Origin: Pseudomonas sp. SJZ074
Lineage (GTDB): Bacteria > Pseudomonadota > Gammaproteobacteria > Pseudomonadales > Pseudomonadaceae
Assembly (NCBI RefSeq): GCF_007828215.1
Contig: NZ_VIUE01000001.1
Location: 248,001 to 312,000, forward strand
Reading direction: 5' to 3'
Length of the DNA: 64,000 nucleotides
Shown piece after piece: positions 7,925 to 17,929 of this stretch. How positions within the stretch are numbered: position 1 is the stretch's first letter; each line of letters opens with the position of its first letter. Under the pieces are notes generated by a model. That model did not search any database. It had not been told where the DNA came from and worked only from the letters and a program-made list of their open reading frames with translations. The position numbers and the translations under genes were made by a program.

Positions 7925-9028
7925 TCATGAAGAGAAAATCTCCGTATACCGACGAATCCACTGGTCATGCACCGTCGCCAGGAAGGCGTTGTCGTGCATG
8001 ATCGCTTTCTCGGCGATTTGCTCCGGAGTGAGGATGTACGGGCTCTTGCGCGCTTCGGCGGAGATGATGGCCTTGGCGTTGACCGGGCCGTTGAAGATGT
8101 CTTCGGCCATCTTGCCCTGCACCAGCGGGTCGAGGGAGTGGTCGATGAAGGCGTAGGCCAGGTCGGTGTCGCCCGGGCGGTTCTTGGGCATGACCGAGAG
8201 CATCAGGTCGGTGTAGAAGCCTTCCTTCATGCCGAACGTCGCCCCCAGGCCATAGGCCGGGTCGCGGATCTGCTTGGGGAAAAACGCCGGTGCATACAAG
8301 CCGCCCATGTCCAGGGAACCGGTGCGGAACAGTTCGGCGATCTGATTCGGGTTTTCCCCCAGGGTCACCACCCGCTCCTTGAGTTCGGCGAGTTTCTTGA
8401 AGCCCGGTTCGATATTGTGTTCGTCACCGCCAGCCAGCCTGGCAGCGATGATGATCAGGTCCATGGCCTCGGTCCAATTCGGTGGCGGTAGGAAGATGTT
8501 CGGCGCCAGGTCGGCGTCCCAAAGCGCGGCGTAACTGTCCGGCGCCTGCTTCATGGTGCGAGTGCTGTAGACCAGGCTGTTGCACCACAGCAGGTAGCCG
8601 ATGCCATGGCCGCCGGCACCTGTGCGGTATTGCGCCGGCACGTCCACCAGATTGGGGATGCGGTTCAGGTCCGGCTTTTCCAACAGGCCCGCCGCAGCCA
8701 GGCCCTCGGCGCCGACGCCGGCCAGGGTGATGATGTCGTACTGCGGCCGGTCGCCACCGGCCTTGAGCTTGGCAACCATTTCCGAGGTGCTGCCGGTGCG
8801 ATCGGCGATGACCTTGGCGCCGGTCTTGGCCTCGAAGGTCGCGGCGATGTTGCGCAACGCCGCCAGCCCGGTGTCGTCGGACCAGGTCAGCAGGCGCAGG
8901 GTCTTGCCGACGAATCGCGTATCGCTGGCCCGGGCGCTGATGAAAGGCACACTCATGGCGGCGGCCGCGACCGACACTACGCTTGCGGTCTTGATGAATT
9001 GACGTCTGTTCAGATCATGCTTGCCCAT
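7925..9028 (-). CDS. Periplasmic substrate-binding protein of a spermidine/putrescine-type ABC importer
   Basis: This 367-residue protein starts with a twin-arginine type leader (NRRQFIKTASVVSVAAAAMS, probable cleavage near SARASD), so it is likely exported folded. The mature part has the PotD-like extracellular binding fold: TLRLLTWSDDTGL, then FEAKTGAKVIADRTGST and a late AYAFIDHSLDPLVQGKMAED. It delivers the ligand to the two permeases encoded downstream. The neighbouring decarboxylase and aldehyde dehydrogenase suggest a guanidino compound, arginine derivative or polyamine, which is inference from context. Confidence 0.9.
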   Translation of the reverse strand: MGKHDLNRRQFIKTASVVSVAAAAMSVPFISARASDTRFVGKTLRLLTWSDDTGLAALRNIAATFEAKTGAKVIADRTGSTSEMVAKLKAGGDRPQYDIITLAGVGAEGLAAAGLLEKPDLNRIPNLVDVPAQYRTGAGGHGIGYLLWCNSLVYSTRTMKQAPDSYAALWDADLAPNIFLPPPNWTEAMDLIIIAARLAGGDEHNIEPGFKKLAELKERVVTLGENPNQIAELFRTGSLDMGGLYAPAFFPKQIRDPAYGLGATFGMKEGFYTDLMLSVMPKNRPGDTDLAYAFIDHSLDPLVQGKMAEDIFNGPVNAKAIISAEARKSPYILTPEQIAEKAIMHDNAFLATVHDQWIRRYTEIFSS

Positions 9029-9201
9029 GGAGGACTCCCTTTGTTCTTCTAAGTATGAGGTGGCTCAAAACCCTTGCGCCCGCGCCGCTGGAAACCGGTC
9101 AAAGCCCCGTATTGCAAGGGCTTGGTCGCTGTCCAGGGCTATCCTGAGGTCGTGCAAAATCCCTGACTATCGAAAAAAACTCATTGAAGCCATGTTCCTG
9201 G

Positions 9202-9226
9202 CGCATGCCTTTTTTCGAGGCATGCG
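9202..9226 (-). terminator. Hairpin downstream of the aldehyde dehydrogenase gene
   Basis: The sequence cgcatgcct, a 7-base loop, then aggcatgcg gives a perfect 9-bp stem about 20 bases after the dehydrogenase stop. No good T tract follows on the minus strand, so termination is only probable. The remaining bases up to 9028 should hold the ABC operon promoter. Confidence 0.5.
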
Positions 9227-9244
9227 TGACCCGATAACGTGCTG

Positions 9245-10693
9245 TCAGACCGCCCGGATCACATGCTTGATTTCCTGGAACGCGGCCAGTCCCCACGGCC
9301 CCAGCTCGCGGCCCAGGCTGCTCTGCTTGTAGCCGCCCCAGGCCGTTTGGGGAAAGATCACCTGGGGCGCGTTGATCCACACCAGGCCCGCCTGCAAAGC
9401 GTTGGCCACCTGCTCGGCAGCGTCGGTATCACGGCTGACCACGCTGGCCACCAGACCGAAACGACTGTCGTTGGCCTGGGCGATGGCCTGTTCCACACCG
9501 CTGAAACGCCGTACGCACAGCACCGGTCCAAAGATCTCCTCGCACCACAACGCACTGTCCAAGGGCACGTCGGTGAAGATTGTCGGCTGCAAAAAAAAAC
9601 CTCGCGCCAGATGCGCCGGGCGCTGACCACCGCAGACCAGGGTCGCCCCGTCACTCAAGCCGCGGTCGATGTGCCCGAGTACCCGCTGGTATTGCGCCTG
9701 GTTGACCAGCGCGCCCATCTCCACATACGGGTCGAACGGATCGGCCACGCGGATCGCCTCGGCGCGAGCCTTGAGCCGTTGCAGGAATTCATCGGCCAAC
9801 TCATCGGCGACCAACACACGACTGGTGGCTGAACACATCTGCCCGGCATTGAAAAAACCGCCGCCACAGGCCAGCTCCACCGCCAGTTCCAGGTCGGCAT
9901 CGGCCAGCACCAACAGGGACGATTTGCCGCCCAGCTCCAGGCTCACGCCCTTCACCGTTTCCGCCGCCCGTTGCATCACCTGCACACCCACCGCGTTGCT
10001 GCCGGTGAAGGAAATCTTCGCCACTCGCGGATCCGCCGCCAACGGAGCGCCAACCGCCAGGCCGGTGCCGCACACCAGGTTGAACACGCCGTCCGGCAAG
10101 CCACACTCGGCAATGATCGAGGCCAGTTCCAGCTCCGGCAACGGCGTGACCTCCGACGGCTTGAGCACCACGCAGCAGCCGGCGGCCAGGGCCGGTGCGA
10201 GTTTCCAGGCGGTGGTGACCATCGGGAAATTCCACGGCACGATCAAGCCGACCACACCGCAAGGTTCGCGACGCAGGCGGGCGCTGAAATCATCGCTGGG
10301 CAGGGCAAGCGAACTGTCCTGCCGGAGGTCCAAGCCTTCGGCCAGCTCGGCGTAGTATTCGAAGGTCGCCACCACATCATCGACATCGATGGCGGCCTCG
10401 AACAACGGTTTTCCGTTGTTGCTCGATTGCAATTGCATCAACTGCTCACGACCGGCCCGCACGCCAGCGGCGATTCGGCGCAGGATCGCGCCACGCTCGG
10501 CCCCCGTCGTTTTCGACCATGGGCCAAAGGCCTGGATCGCGGCGTCCAGGGCTTGATCGACCGCGCGTTCATCACCGCCCTGAACAGTGGTAAGCAATGC
10601 CTCGGTCGCCGGGTTGATCACCCGCAAATACTGCTCACCGCAAGACCACTGGCCGTTGATGTACAGCCCCTCCATTACCGTAGGAAGCGTCAT
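9245..10693 (-). CDS. NAD(P)-dependent aldehyde dehydrogenase
   Basis: This 482-residue enzyme is a standard ALDH: PWNFPMVTTAWKLAPALAAG, FTGSNAVGVQV in the cofactor domain, the general base in LELGGKSS, and the catalytic Cys in FNAGQMCSATSR, with a final PQTAWGGYKQSSLGRELG. It resembles betaine-aldehyde and gamma-guanidinobutyraldehyde dehydrogenases. Its ATG overlaps the stop of the ketoarginine decarboxylase gene by 4 bases. By context it probably oxidises 4-guanidinobutanal to 4-guanidinobutanoate, the step done by KauB in the arginine transaminase route; this substrate is inferred. Confidence 0.9.
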   Translation of the reverse strand: MTLPTVMEGLYINGQWSCGEQYLRVINPATEALLTTVQGGDERAVDQALDAAIQAFGPWSKTTGAERGAILRRIAAGVRAGREQLMQLQSSNNGKPLFEAAIDVDDVVATFEYYAELAEGLDLRQDSSLALPSDDFSARLRREPCGVVGLIVPWNFPMVTTAWKLAPALAAGCCVVLKPSEVTPLPELELASIIAECGLPDGVFNLVCGTGLAVGAPLAADPRVAKISFTGSNAVGVQVMQRAAETVKGVSLELGGKSSLLVLADADLELAVELACGGGFFNAGQMCSATSRVLVADELADEFLQRLKARAEAIRVADPFDPYVEMGALVNQAQYQRVLGHIDRGLSDGATLVCGGQRPAHLARGFFLQPTIFTDVPLDSALWCEEIFGPVLCVRRFSGVEQAIAQANDSRFGLVASVVSRDTDAAEQVANALQAGLVWINAPQVIFPQTAWGGYKQSSLGRELGPWGLAAFQEIKHVIRAV

Positions 10694-12333
10694 TGCGACA
10701 CCCCGCTCATCCAGCGCGCCTGATCGATTTCTATCAGCGTCGGGCCTTGCCGGTCTCTGGCCGCGAGCAGTGCGGCTTGCAGCTGCGCCACTTCATCGAT
10801 GGTTTCGGCCGCGCAGCCCAAGGCCTTGGCGACACCGATGAAGTCCGGGGTATAGATGTCCACGCCCACCGGTTCGATGGCGCGGTTGACCATGTACTTC
10901 TTGATCTCTTCGTAGCCTTGGTTATTCCACAGCAGCACAATCACCGGTACCCGCGCCTCTACGGCGCTGGCCAGTTCCGGCAGGGTAAATTGCAAGCCGC
11001 CGTCACCGATCAGGCACACCACCGGGGGGCGGCCATGGCCCTGGTCCTTGCCGCCAAGCCAGGCGCCAATCGCCGCCGGCAACGCATAGCCGAGGGTGCC
11101 GTAGCCAGTGGACGAGTTGAACCAGCGCCGCGGATGCTCCGGGTTGAACGTCAGGTTGCCGGTGTACACCGGTTGGGTGGAGTCGCCGACGAATACCGCC
11201 TCAGGCAGCGTTTGCAAAACGCTGTCAAGAAAAACGCTCTGGGCGCGAACCGCAGCGTCCCAGCTGCCTTCCAGCTCAGTACGCAGCCGCGTAGCACGAA
11301 CAGCGCCCCAATCGTTGCTGCGCTCGGCCAAAGGCTGTCGGTTCAACTCGTCAAGCAAGGCCCGGGCGGCGGTGCGGGCATCGGCCACCAACGCCAGGCG
11401 CGGTGGATAGTTGCGCACGGTCTGGTCCGGGTCGATGTCGATGCGCAGCAGCGCACCTGGGAGCTCGAAGCCACCAGCGAAGGTGATGTCGTAGTCGGTT
11501 TCGGCCAGTTCGGTGCCGATGGCCAGCACCACATCCGCTTCGGCGACCAATGCGCGGGTGGCTACCAGGCTCTGGGTAGAGCCGATCAACAAGGGGTGAC
11601 GGGACGGTAGCAGGCCCTTGGCGTTGATGGTCAACGCCACCGGTGCCCCCAAGCGTTCGGCCAGTTCGGTCAATTCGGCGGCGGCGTCGATGGCGCCACC
11701 GCCGGCCAGGATCAGCGGCCGCCTGGCCGAGGCCAGCATCGCCGTCATCTGTTTCACCGCTCCCGGCGCGGCACCGGCGCGATCGATGCTCACAGGCGTG
11801 CTGGCGAGCCAGGCATCGGCATCCTCGACCAGGACGTCCAAAGGGATTTCGATGTGCACCGGCCGCGGACGCCCGGCCTGGAACACAGCGAAGGCCCGGG
11901 CCAGTACGCTGGGCAATTCAGCGGCAGACATCAGCGTGTGGGAAAACGCCGCGACCCCGCCCACCAGCGCAGCCTGATTCGGCAATTCATGCAACTTGCC
12001 GCGTCCGCCACCCAGCTGGCTGCGCGATTGCACGCTGGAGATCACCAGCATCGGGATCGAATCGGCGTAGGCCTGGCCCATGGCGGTGGTGATATTGGTC
12101 ATGCCGGGGCCAGTGATGATGAAACACACGCCGGGTTGACCGCTGACGCGGGCGTAACCGTCGGCCATGAAGCCGGCGCCCTGTTCGTGACGCGGCGTCA
12201 CATGGCGAATGCTTGAACGGGCCAGTCCGCGATACAGCTCGACGGTGTGCACGCCGGGAATGCCGAACACCTGCTTCACGCCATAGCCTTCGAGTAACTT
12301 GACCAATACTTCGCCACACGTTGCCATTGCCAC
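10690..12333 (-). CDS. aruI: 5-guanidino-2-oxopentanoate (2-ketoarginine) decarboxylase, ThDP enzyme
   Basis: This 547-residue enzyme of the acetolactate synthase/pyruvate decarboxylase fold has the N-terminal catalytic Glu in HEQGAGFMADGYAR, a middle domain with a Rossmann-like core, and a C-terminal ThDP motif GDGGLQFTLPEL...WNNQGYEEI. I recognise it as the Pseudomonas AruI type, which decarboxylates 2-ketoarginine to 4-guanidinobutanal. Coupling to an aldehyde dehydrogenase gene and closeness to a polyamine-type importer support this. The arginine transaminase (AruH) is not in the window. A LysR gene diverges upstream. Confidence 0.8.
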   Translation of the reverse strand: MAMATCGEVLVKLLEGYGVKQVFGIPGVHTVELYRGLARSSIRHVTPRHEQGAGFMADGYARVSGQPGVCFIITGPGMTNITTAMGQAYADSIPMLVISSVQSRSQLGGGRGKLHELPNQAALVGGVAAFSHTLMSAAELPSVLARAFAVFQAGRPRPVHIEIPLDVLVEDADAWLASTPVSIDRAGAAPGAVKQMTAMLASARRPLILAGGGAIDAAAELTELAERLGAPVALTINAKGLLPSRHPLLIGSTQSLVATRALVAEADVVLAIGTELAETDYDITFAGGFELPGALLRIDIDPDQTVRNYPPRLALVADARTAARALLDELNRQPLAERSNDWGAVRATRLRTELEGSWDAAVRAQSVFLDSVLQTLPEAVFVGDSTQPVYTGNLTFNPEHPRRWFNSSTGYGTLGYALPAAIGAWLGGKDQGHGRPPVVCLIGDGGLQFTLPELASAVEARVPVIVLLWNNQGYEEIKKYMVNRAIEPVGVDIYTPDFIGVAKALGCAAETIDEVAQLQAALLAARDRQGPTLIEIDQARWMSGVSQ

Positions 12334-12441
12334 TGCCCTTCTTCTTGTCTTGGAATGGCCTCATTGAACGGTGTGGCCATAGCGGCAACAATGGATAAAA
12401 AGTCATACTAGCCATGTCCCCACGTCATGGCTTGGCTGCAA

Positions 12442-13323
12442 ATGAAACGACTTCCCCCGCTTCCAGCGTTGCACACGTTTCTGATCACGGCCCAATGCTG
12501 CAACTTCACCCGTGCCGCCGAACAACTGCACATTACCCAGGGCGCGGTGAGCCGGCAGATCGCCGGGCTGGAGGAGCATCTGGGTTACGCGCTGTTCCAG
12601 CGCCAGGCCCGCGGACTGAGCCTGACGCCTGAAGGGGCGGCGTGGTTGCCTCGGGTACAGCAGGTGTTCCGCTTGATCGGCGACGCGGTGGAGCAGATCG
12701 GCGAGAAGCGCCAGACTTTGCAACTCAAGGCACCGACCTGTGTGATGCGCTGGTTGCTGCCGCGCTTGCTGCAATGGCAGAAGGAACGGCCGGACGTGCC
12801 GGTGGAACTGACTACCACCGTCAGGCACGGCGTGGACTTCCAGCGCGAGGCCTTCGACGCGGCCGTGGTCTATGGCCCGCCACCCGACACCTCATTGGCG
12901 TGCTTGCATCTGTTCGATGAGCAACTGACGCCGGTCTGTTCCCGCTCGGTGCTGGAGGGCTCCGTGCCGCTACGCGAACCCGCCGACTTGCAGCAACACC
13001 TGCTGTTGCACCCCACCTGCGATGAGCGCGACTGGACGGCCTGGCTGGATGCCGCCGACGTGCACTTGAGCAATGTCAGCAAGGGCCAGCACTTCGAAAC
13101 CCTGGACCTGGCGATGTCCATGGCCTCACAGGGCACCGGCGTAGCGATAGGTGACTGGTCGCTGATCGGCGATGACCTGAGCGCCGGGCGGTTGGTGATG
13201 CCGTTCGAGCTGAAGGTCAGGACCGGGTTGGGTTATCACCTGGTGTTCCCGCGCAGGGCCCAGGCATCGGGGCCGTTGCAGGAGTTGATGGGGTGGTTGG
13301 TGGAGCAGGCCCAAACTCGATAG
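12442..13323 (+). CDS. LysR-family regulator (GcvA-like), divergent from aruI
   Basis: This 293-residue regulator has an N-terminal winged HTH (NFTRAAEQLHITQGAVSRQI, about residues 22-41) and a C-terminal periplasmic-binding-like effector domain. The start MKRLPPLPALHTF matches the conserved beginning of GcvA-type LysR proteins, so I prefer ATG 12442; another ATG five codons upstream is possible. No strong ribosome-binding site is seen for either. LysR proteins usually control the divergent gene, here the decarboxylase-dehydrogenase pair, with the effector probably a pathway substrate. Confidence 0.88.
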   Translation: MKRLPPLPALHTFLITAQCCNFTRAAEQLHITQGAVSRQIAGLEEHLGYALFQRQARGLSLTPEGAAWLPRVQQVFRLIGDAVEQIGEKRQTLQLKAPTCVMRWLLPRLLQWQKERPDVPVELTTTVRHGVDFQREAFDAAVVYGPPPDTSLACLHLFDEQLTPVCSRSVLEGSVPLREPADLQQHLLLHPTCDERDWTAWLDAADVHLSNVSKGQHFETLDLAMSMASQGTGVAIGDWSLIGDDLSAGRLVMPFELKVRTGLGYHLVFPRRAQASGPLQELMGWLVEQAQTR

Positions 13324-13377
13324 GTGTTGCAGCAAGCCCCTGTGGCGAGGGGATCACTACAACCTTCGAATCCTCTA

Positions 13378-14397
13378 TCAAAGCAGATTCGGCGCCTGCG
13401 CCGGTTCGACTTGCGCCCAATGCGAGGTGTCTTCGCGATGCTGTTGCAGGTAAGGCAACACCGCCCCCAGTAATGGTTCCTTGAATGCTTCCTGAAAACG
13501 ATGGGCCAGGCCCGGGATCAATTTCAACTGACTGCCGCGGATATGCGCGGCCAGATGGACGCCATGCATTACCGGTAATAGCGGGTCGGCGGTGCCATGG
13601 ACCACCAGGGTCGGCACCTGCAATTGATTGAGCAACTCGACCCGACTCGGTTCGGCCATGATCGCCATGATCTGGCGTTGCACACCCTCGGGGTTGAACG
13701 CCCGATCGTAGGCCACAGCCGCCTGATGCAGCAGCGCCTGGCGGTCATCGACCACCATGGGGCTGCCCAGAGCGGCCAGCAGGTCAGCCTGCTGCTCCAG
13801 CGCCACCTCGCGATTCGGCGCACTGCGTCGGGACAGCAATCGCACCAGCGTTGCGCTGGGCGCCGGTAACCCAGCGGCGCTGGAGCTGGACATTATCAGG
13901 GTCAGGCTTTCAACCCGTTGCGGCGCCATGGCCGCCATGTGCTGGGCGATCATGCCGCCCATGCTTGCCCCCAGCAGATGAAAGTTCTGCACGTGCAACG
14001 CATCCATCAATCCCAGGCCGTCATTGGCCATGTCGGTGAGGGTATAAGGCGCGTCGACCGTCAAACCCAGTTTGTAACGAAGCGCTTCGAACGTCAGGTT
14101 GGCGCTGCCCGGCGCCTGCCGCCAGGTGGATAAACCCACGTCCCGGTTGTCGTAACGGATCACCCGAAAGCCCTGCTCGCACAGGGCGACCACCACCTCA
14201 TCCGGCCAATGGATCAATTGCCCGCCCAGCCCCATCACCAGCAACAAGGCCGGATCGGAAGCACGACCGATGCTCTGGTACGCCAGGCTCACCTGTTCCA
14301 GATCGACCCGTCGGGTCGGGACGTTGACATCACAACGAGACGCCGCAATAGACTGCAGACCGAACAACAGGACGGCCAGGAAAATAAACACACGCAT
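13378..14397 (-). CDS. Exported alpha/beta-hydrolase
   Basis: This 339-residue protein has a signal peptide ([20 protein letters not shown]) and an alpha/beta-hydrolase core: oxyanion region [16 protein letters not shown], nucleophile elbow [14 protein letters not shown] (Ser in GASMGG), acid region [11 protein letters not shown], and the catalytic His in LAHRFQE. The fold fits periplasmic esterases or lactonases; the substrate is not evident. It is a single gene between the LysR regulator and metE, both borders being closed by hairpin or half-hairpin elements. Confidence 0.85.
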   Translation of the reverse strand: MRVFIFLAVLLFGLQSIAASRCDVNVPTRRVDLEQVSLAYQSIGRASDPALLLVMGLGGQLIHWPDEVVVALCEQGFRVIRYDNRDVGLSTWRQAPGSANLTFEALRYKLGLTVDAPYTLTDMANDGLGLMDALHVQNFHLLGASMGGMIAQHMAAMAPQRVESLTLIMSSSSAAGLPAPSATLVRLLSRRSAPNREVALEQQADLLAALGSPMVVDDRQALLHQAAVAYDRAFNPEGVQRQIMAIMAEPSRVELLNQLQVPTLVVHGTADPLLPVMHGVHLAAHIRGSQLKLIPGLAHRFQEAFKEPLLGAVLPYLQQHREDTSHWAQVEPAQAPNLL

Positions 14398-14513
14398 GAA
14401 GAAACACCAAAACGCAGAACCCCAGTAGAGCGCGAGTCTGATGAAATTCGTTGAAGCGCGCTGCCACAGTTGCGTGACAGTTTGATGAAGATTGCCGAAA
14501 GGCCAGACACCTC

Positions 14514-14553
14514 ACTTTTGTGGCGAGGGGATTTATCCCCTCGCCACAAAAGT
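14514..14553. terminator. Long perfect hairpin between metE and the hydrolase gene
   Basis: The sequence acttttgtggcgagggga, loop ttta, and its exact complement form an 18-bp stem. The A/T-rich outer arms give a T run on either strand, so it can end metE transcription. It belongs to the same palindrome family as 2743 and 29893. Confidence 0.75.
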
Positions 14554-14579
14554 GTTCACCTGCAGAGGAGTCGAACCGC

Positions 14580-16892
14580 TCAGGCCAACTGCCCACGCAG
14601 TTGCCTTGCCGCCGCGACCATGTTCACCAGCGCCGCTTCGGTTTCCGGCCATGCCCGGGTCTTCAGGCCGCAGTCGGGGTTGATCCATAGGTGTCCAGCG
14701 GGAATCCGCTTCGCGGCCTTGTTCATCAACCCGACCATTTCGGCCGTGTCCGGCACCCGCGGCGAATGGATGTCGTAGACACCCGGGCCGATATCGTTCG
14801 GGTAGTCGAACGCTTCGAACGCCTCCAGCAGCTCCATGTCCGAGCGTGAGGTTTCAATGGTGATGACGTCAGCGTCCATGGCCGCGATAGCCTGGATCAG
14901 ATCATTGAACTCGCTGTAGCACATGTGGGTATGGATCTGGGTTTCGTCACGCACACCCGATGCGCTCAAGCGGAAGGCTTCCACCGCCCAATCCAGGTAT
15001 TGCTGCCATTGCTCGCGCCGCAACGGCAGGCCTTCGCGAAAGGCCGCCTCGTCGATCTGCACGATGCGGATCCCGGCCGCTTCCAGATCCATCACTTCGT
15101 CACGCAGGGCCAGGGCGAGTTGCTGTGCCTGGACCCGACGCGACACGTCTTCGCGGGGGAACGACCACATCAGCATGGTCACGGGGCCGGTGAGCATGCC
15201 CTTCATGACCTTGTCGGTCTGGTTTTGCGCATAGCGGATCCAGTCGACGGTCATGGGCTTCGGCCGGCTGATGTCGCCGTAGATGATCGCCGGCTTCACA
15301 CATCGCGAACCGTAGCTCTGCACCCAACCGAAACGGGTGAAGGCGTAGCCGTCCAATTGCTCGGCGAAATATTCCACCATGTCGTTGCGCTCGGCTTCGC
15401 CATGGACCAGCACATCCAGGCCGAGGCGTTCCTGGATCTGCACGGCGTGACGGATTTCGGTGTGCATGGCGTCCTGATAGTCGTTGGCCGACAGTTTGCC
15501 CTGCTTGTAGGCCTGACGCGCCAGGCGAATCGCCGGGGTTTGCGGGAAAGAGCCGATGGTGGTCGTGGGAAAGGCCGGTAATTTCAGGCGTTCCCGCTGC
15601 CGTTCGATGCGCTGGGCAAACGCTGAACGCCGCTGGCAGTCCTGCGGCTTGATGGCCGCCAGCCGGGCCTGGACCTCGGGCTTGTGAATGCGCGTCGAAG
15701 CGGCGCGGCTCGCCTGCACCTTGCGACTGGCGGCCAGCGTCTGTTGTACGCCGGGGGCTTGCGGATCGTTCAAGGCGTCACGCAACACCGCCACTTCGCC
15801 ACACTTCTGCACCGCGAAGGCCAGCCAGCTTTTGAGCTCGGGGTCGAGCCGGTCTTCACGCTCCAGGTCCACCGGGCTGTGCAGCAACGAGCACGACGTG
15901 CTGACCCAGAGGTTGTCGCCAAAGCGTTCCTGGGCCGGCTGCAATTGCGCCAGCGCCTGTTCCAGTTCGCAGCGCCAGACGTTACGGCCATTGACCAGGC
16001 CCACCGAGAGGATCTTGTAGGTCGGCAGGCGATCCAACACCTGGCCCAGTTGCTCCGGCGCGCGTACCGCATCGATGTGCAAACCATCCACCGGCAGGCT
16101 CACGGCCAGGCCGAGATTGTCTTGCAGGCCACTGAAATAAGTCGCTATCAGTTTCTTCAGCGGCGAATACTGAAGGATGTGATAGGCCCGCTCGAAGGCA
16201 CTGCGCCAGGCCAGGGGCAGGTCAAGGGTGAGGATCGGCTCGTCGATCTGTACCCACTCCACGCCTTGGGCCTTCAGGCGATTGAGGATTTCACCGTAGA
16301 CCGGCAGCAGGCGCTCCAGCAGCTCGAGCTTGTCGAAATCCCGCCCCTTGGCCTTGCCCAGCCACAGATACGTCAGCGGACCGATGATCACCGGTTTGAT
16401 CCGGTGCCCCAGGACATGAGCCTCGTCCACTTCATCGAACAGCTGTTCCCAGCTCACGGCGAAGGTCTGGTCGATGGAAAACTCCGGGACCAGGTAGTGG
16501 TAGTTGGTGTCGAACCACTTGGTCAGTTCCTGTGCATGTTGGGTCTGGCCGTGGTCGGCATCGCAGCAGGTCGGCGTGGCGCCCCGGGCCATGGCGAACA
16601 GGGTATCGAGGGTCGGTCGGCCTTGGAGGTTCAAGGTGTCGTGAAATCGCGCCGGCACCGCACCCAGGGTCAAGGTGTGGCCGAGCACCTGGTCGTACCA
16701 GGCGAAATCCCCTACCGGCAGCAGGTCGATCCCGGCATCTTTCTGCAGTTGCCAGTGCCGGGCCCGCAGTTCACGACCGACGCTCTGCAACGCGGTCGGT
16801 GCCAGATCGCCCTTCCAGTAGGCTTCGAGGGCTTTCTTCAGTTCGCGGTCGGCGCCGATGCGGGGAAAACCGAGGGTGTGGGCCAGGGCCAT
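14580..16892 (-). CDS. metE: Cobalamin-independent methionine synthase
   Basis: This 770-residue enzyme transfers a methyl group from 5-methyltetrahydropteroyl-triglutamate to homocysteine as the last step of methionine synthesis. The N-terminal domain starts [19 protein letters not shown]. The C-terminal catalytic domain starts [14 protein letters not shown] and contains the zinc ligands: His and Cys in THMCYSEF, Glu shortly after, and the final Cys in NPDCGLKTR. Length matches the family (about 755-770). The start is fixed by GGAGG 8 bases before this ATG; a 28-codon upstream extension was rejected. It diverges from metR. Confidence 0.97.
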   Translation of the reverse strand: MALAHTLGFPRIGADRELKKALEAYWKGDLAPTALQSVGRELRARHWQLQKDAGIDLLPVGDFAWYDQVLGHTLTLGAVPARFHDTLNLQGRPTLDTLFAMARGATPTCCDADHGQTQHAQELTKWFDTNYHYLVPEFSIDQTFAVSWEQLFDEVDEAHVLGHRIKPVIIGPLTYLWLGKAKGRDFDKLELLERLLPVYGEILNRLKAQGVEWVQIDEPILTLDLPLAWRSAFERAYHILQYSPLKKLIATYFSGLQDNLGLAVSLPVDGLHIDAVRAPEQLGQVLDRLPTYKILSVGLVNGRNVWRCELEQALAQLQPAQERFGDNLWVSTSCSLLHSPVDLEREDRLDPELKSWLAFAVQKCGEVAVLRDALNDPQAPGVQQTLAASRKVQASRAASTRIHKPEVQARLAAIKPQDCQRRSAFAQRIERQRERLKLPAFPTTTIGSFPQTPAIRLARQAYKQGKLSANDYQDAMHTEIRHAVQIQERLGLDVLVHGEAERNDMVEYFAEQLDGYAFTRFGWVQSYGSRCVKPAIIYGDISRPKPMTVDWIRYAQNQTDKVMKGMLTGPVTMLMWSFPREDVSRRVQAQQLALALRDEVMDLEAAGIRIVQIDEAAFREGLPLRREQWQQYLDWAVEAFRLSASGVRDETQIHTHMCYSEFNDLIQAIAAMDADVITIETSRSDMELLEAFEAFDYPNDIGPGVYDIHSPRVPDTAEMVGLMNKAAKRIPAGHLWINPDCGLKTRAWPETEAALVNMVAAARQLRGQLA

Positions 16893-16944
16893 GGTAAGAG
16901 TCCTCCTGTAAAAGATGACGCCATTGTCGACAGCCGACCCCACA

Positions 16945-16957
16945 TGAGACAAACTCA
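16945..16957. promoter_or_regulatory. Probable MetR operator in the metE-metR divergent promoter
   Basis: The 13-mer tgagacaaactca is a perfect inverted repeat (TGAG-N5-CTCA), one base per arm off the enterobacterial MetR box TGAA-N5-TTCA. It lies 52 bases upstream of the metE ATG and 44 upstream of the metR start. A second palindrome, tgtcgaca, is at 16925-16932. Confidence 0.6.
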
Positions 16958-17001
16958 ACCTTTTCGTGTTGATCACAAGTTTTCTTCATGGAGCAACTTC
17001 G

Positions 17002-17919
17002 GTGCTTGAACTCCGCCACCTCAAGACCCTGCACGCCCTGCGCGAAGCCGACAGCCTAGTAGAGGCCGCCGAACGCCTGCACCTGACCCAGTCCGCCCTT
17101 TCCCACCAGTTCAAGGAGCTGGAAGAGCGCCTGGGGATGCAATTGTTCGTGCGCAAGACCAAACCGGTACGGTTCACCAGCGCTGGCCTGCGCTTGTTGC
17201 AACTGGCCGACGCCACCTTGCCGTTGCTGCGCAGCGCCGAGCGGGACATCGCCCGGCTGGCCGGTGGCACCGCCGGCCGTTTGCACATGGCCATCGAATG
17301 CCATAGCTGTTTCCAGTGGTTAATGCCGACCATCGACCAGTTCCGCGATGCCTGGCCGGAAGTCGAACTGGACCTGGCCTCGGGCTTTGCCTTCGCCCCG
17401 TTGCCGGCCCTGGCCCGCGGCGACCTGGACCTGGTGGTGACGTCCGACCCGCTGGAACTGGCGGGCATCACCTACGTGCCGCTGTTCACCTATGAAGCGA
17501 TGCTCGCCGTGGCCAACCAGCATCGGCTGGCGGGCAAACCCTATATCGTGCCCGAAGACCTGCTCAGCGAAACCCTGATCACCTACCCTGTGGAACGGGA
17601 TCGACTGGACATCTTCACCCGCTTCCTCGAGCCGGCCGACATCGAACCGGCCCAGGTCCGCACGTCCGAACTGACGGTGATGATGATGCAGTTGGTGGCC
17701 AGCGGCCGGGGCGTCTGCGGCATGCCCCACTGGGCCCTGCATGAATACAGCTCACGGGGTTACGTGAAAGCCAAGCGGCTGGGGGAGAAAGGCCTGTTCG
17801 CCACACTGTACGCGGCGGTTCGCACCGACATGCTCGACGCACCGTATATGCGCGACTTCCTGTTGACGGCCAAGGACACGTCGTTTTCGACGCTGGATGG
17901 GGTCAGTGCGGTTCGCTGA
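17002..17919 (+). CDS. metR: LysR-family regulator of methionine biosynthesis, MetR
   Basis: This 305-residue regulator aligns by eye along its length with E. coli MetR: LELRHLKTLHALREADSLVEA, the HTH HLTQSALSHQFKELEERLG, RLHMAIECHSCFQWLMP and LDLVVTSDPLELAGI. MetR uses homocysteine as co-effector and activates metE. A GTG start at 17002 is chosen: GGAG lies 8 bases upstream, and the E. coli protein begins at the same position. An ATG 12 codons earlier would overlap the operator region. Divergent placement next to metE is the classic arrangement. Confidence 0.95.
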   Translation: MLELRHLKTLHALREADSLVEAAERLHLTQSALSHQFKELEERLGMQLFVRKTKPVRFTSAGLRLLQLADATLPLLRSAERDIARLAGGTAGRLHMAIECHSCFQWLMPTIDQFRDAWPEVELDLASGFAFAPLPALARGDLDLVVTSDPLELAGITYVPLFTYEAMLAVANQHRLAGKPYIVPEDLLSETLITYPVERDRLDIFTRFLEPADIEPAQVRTSELTVMMMQLVASGRGVCGMPHWALHEYSSRGYVKAKRLGEKGLFATLYAAVRTDMLDAPYMRDFLLTAKDTSFSTLDGVSAVR

Positions 17920-17929
17920 TACAGGAAGG

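Noticed and set aside
9598..9600. Possible frameshift at the A/T-rich run in the aldehyde dehydrogenase gene near 9590-9600
   Set aside because: The run encodes Phe residues (GFFLQP) in the expected frame and the family motifs continue on both sides.
16893..17001. Cobalamin riboswitch upstream of metE
   Set aside because: The whole divergent gap is 109 bases, too short for a B12 aptamer, and holds a MetR-like box instead.
15684..17009. Long plus-strand open frame (441 codons) opposite metE
   Set aside because: It lies entirely antisense to a strongly supported methionine synthase gene, has no recognisable domain and reflects the high GC bias of third positions.
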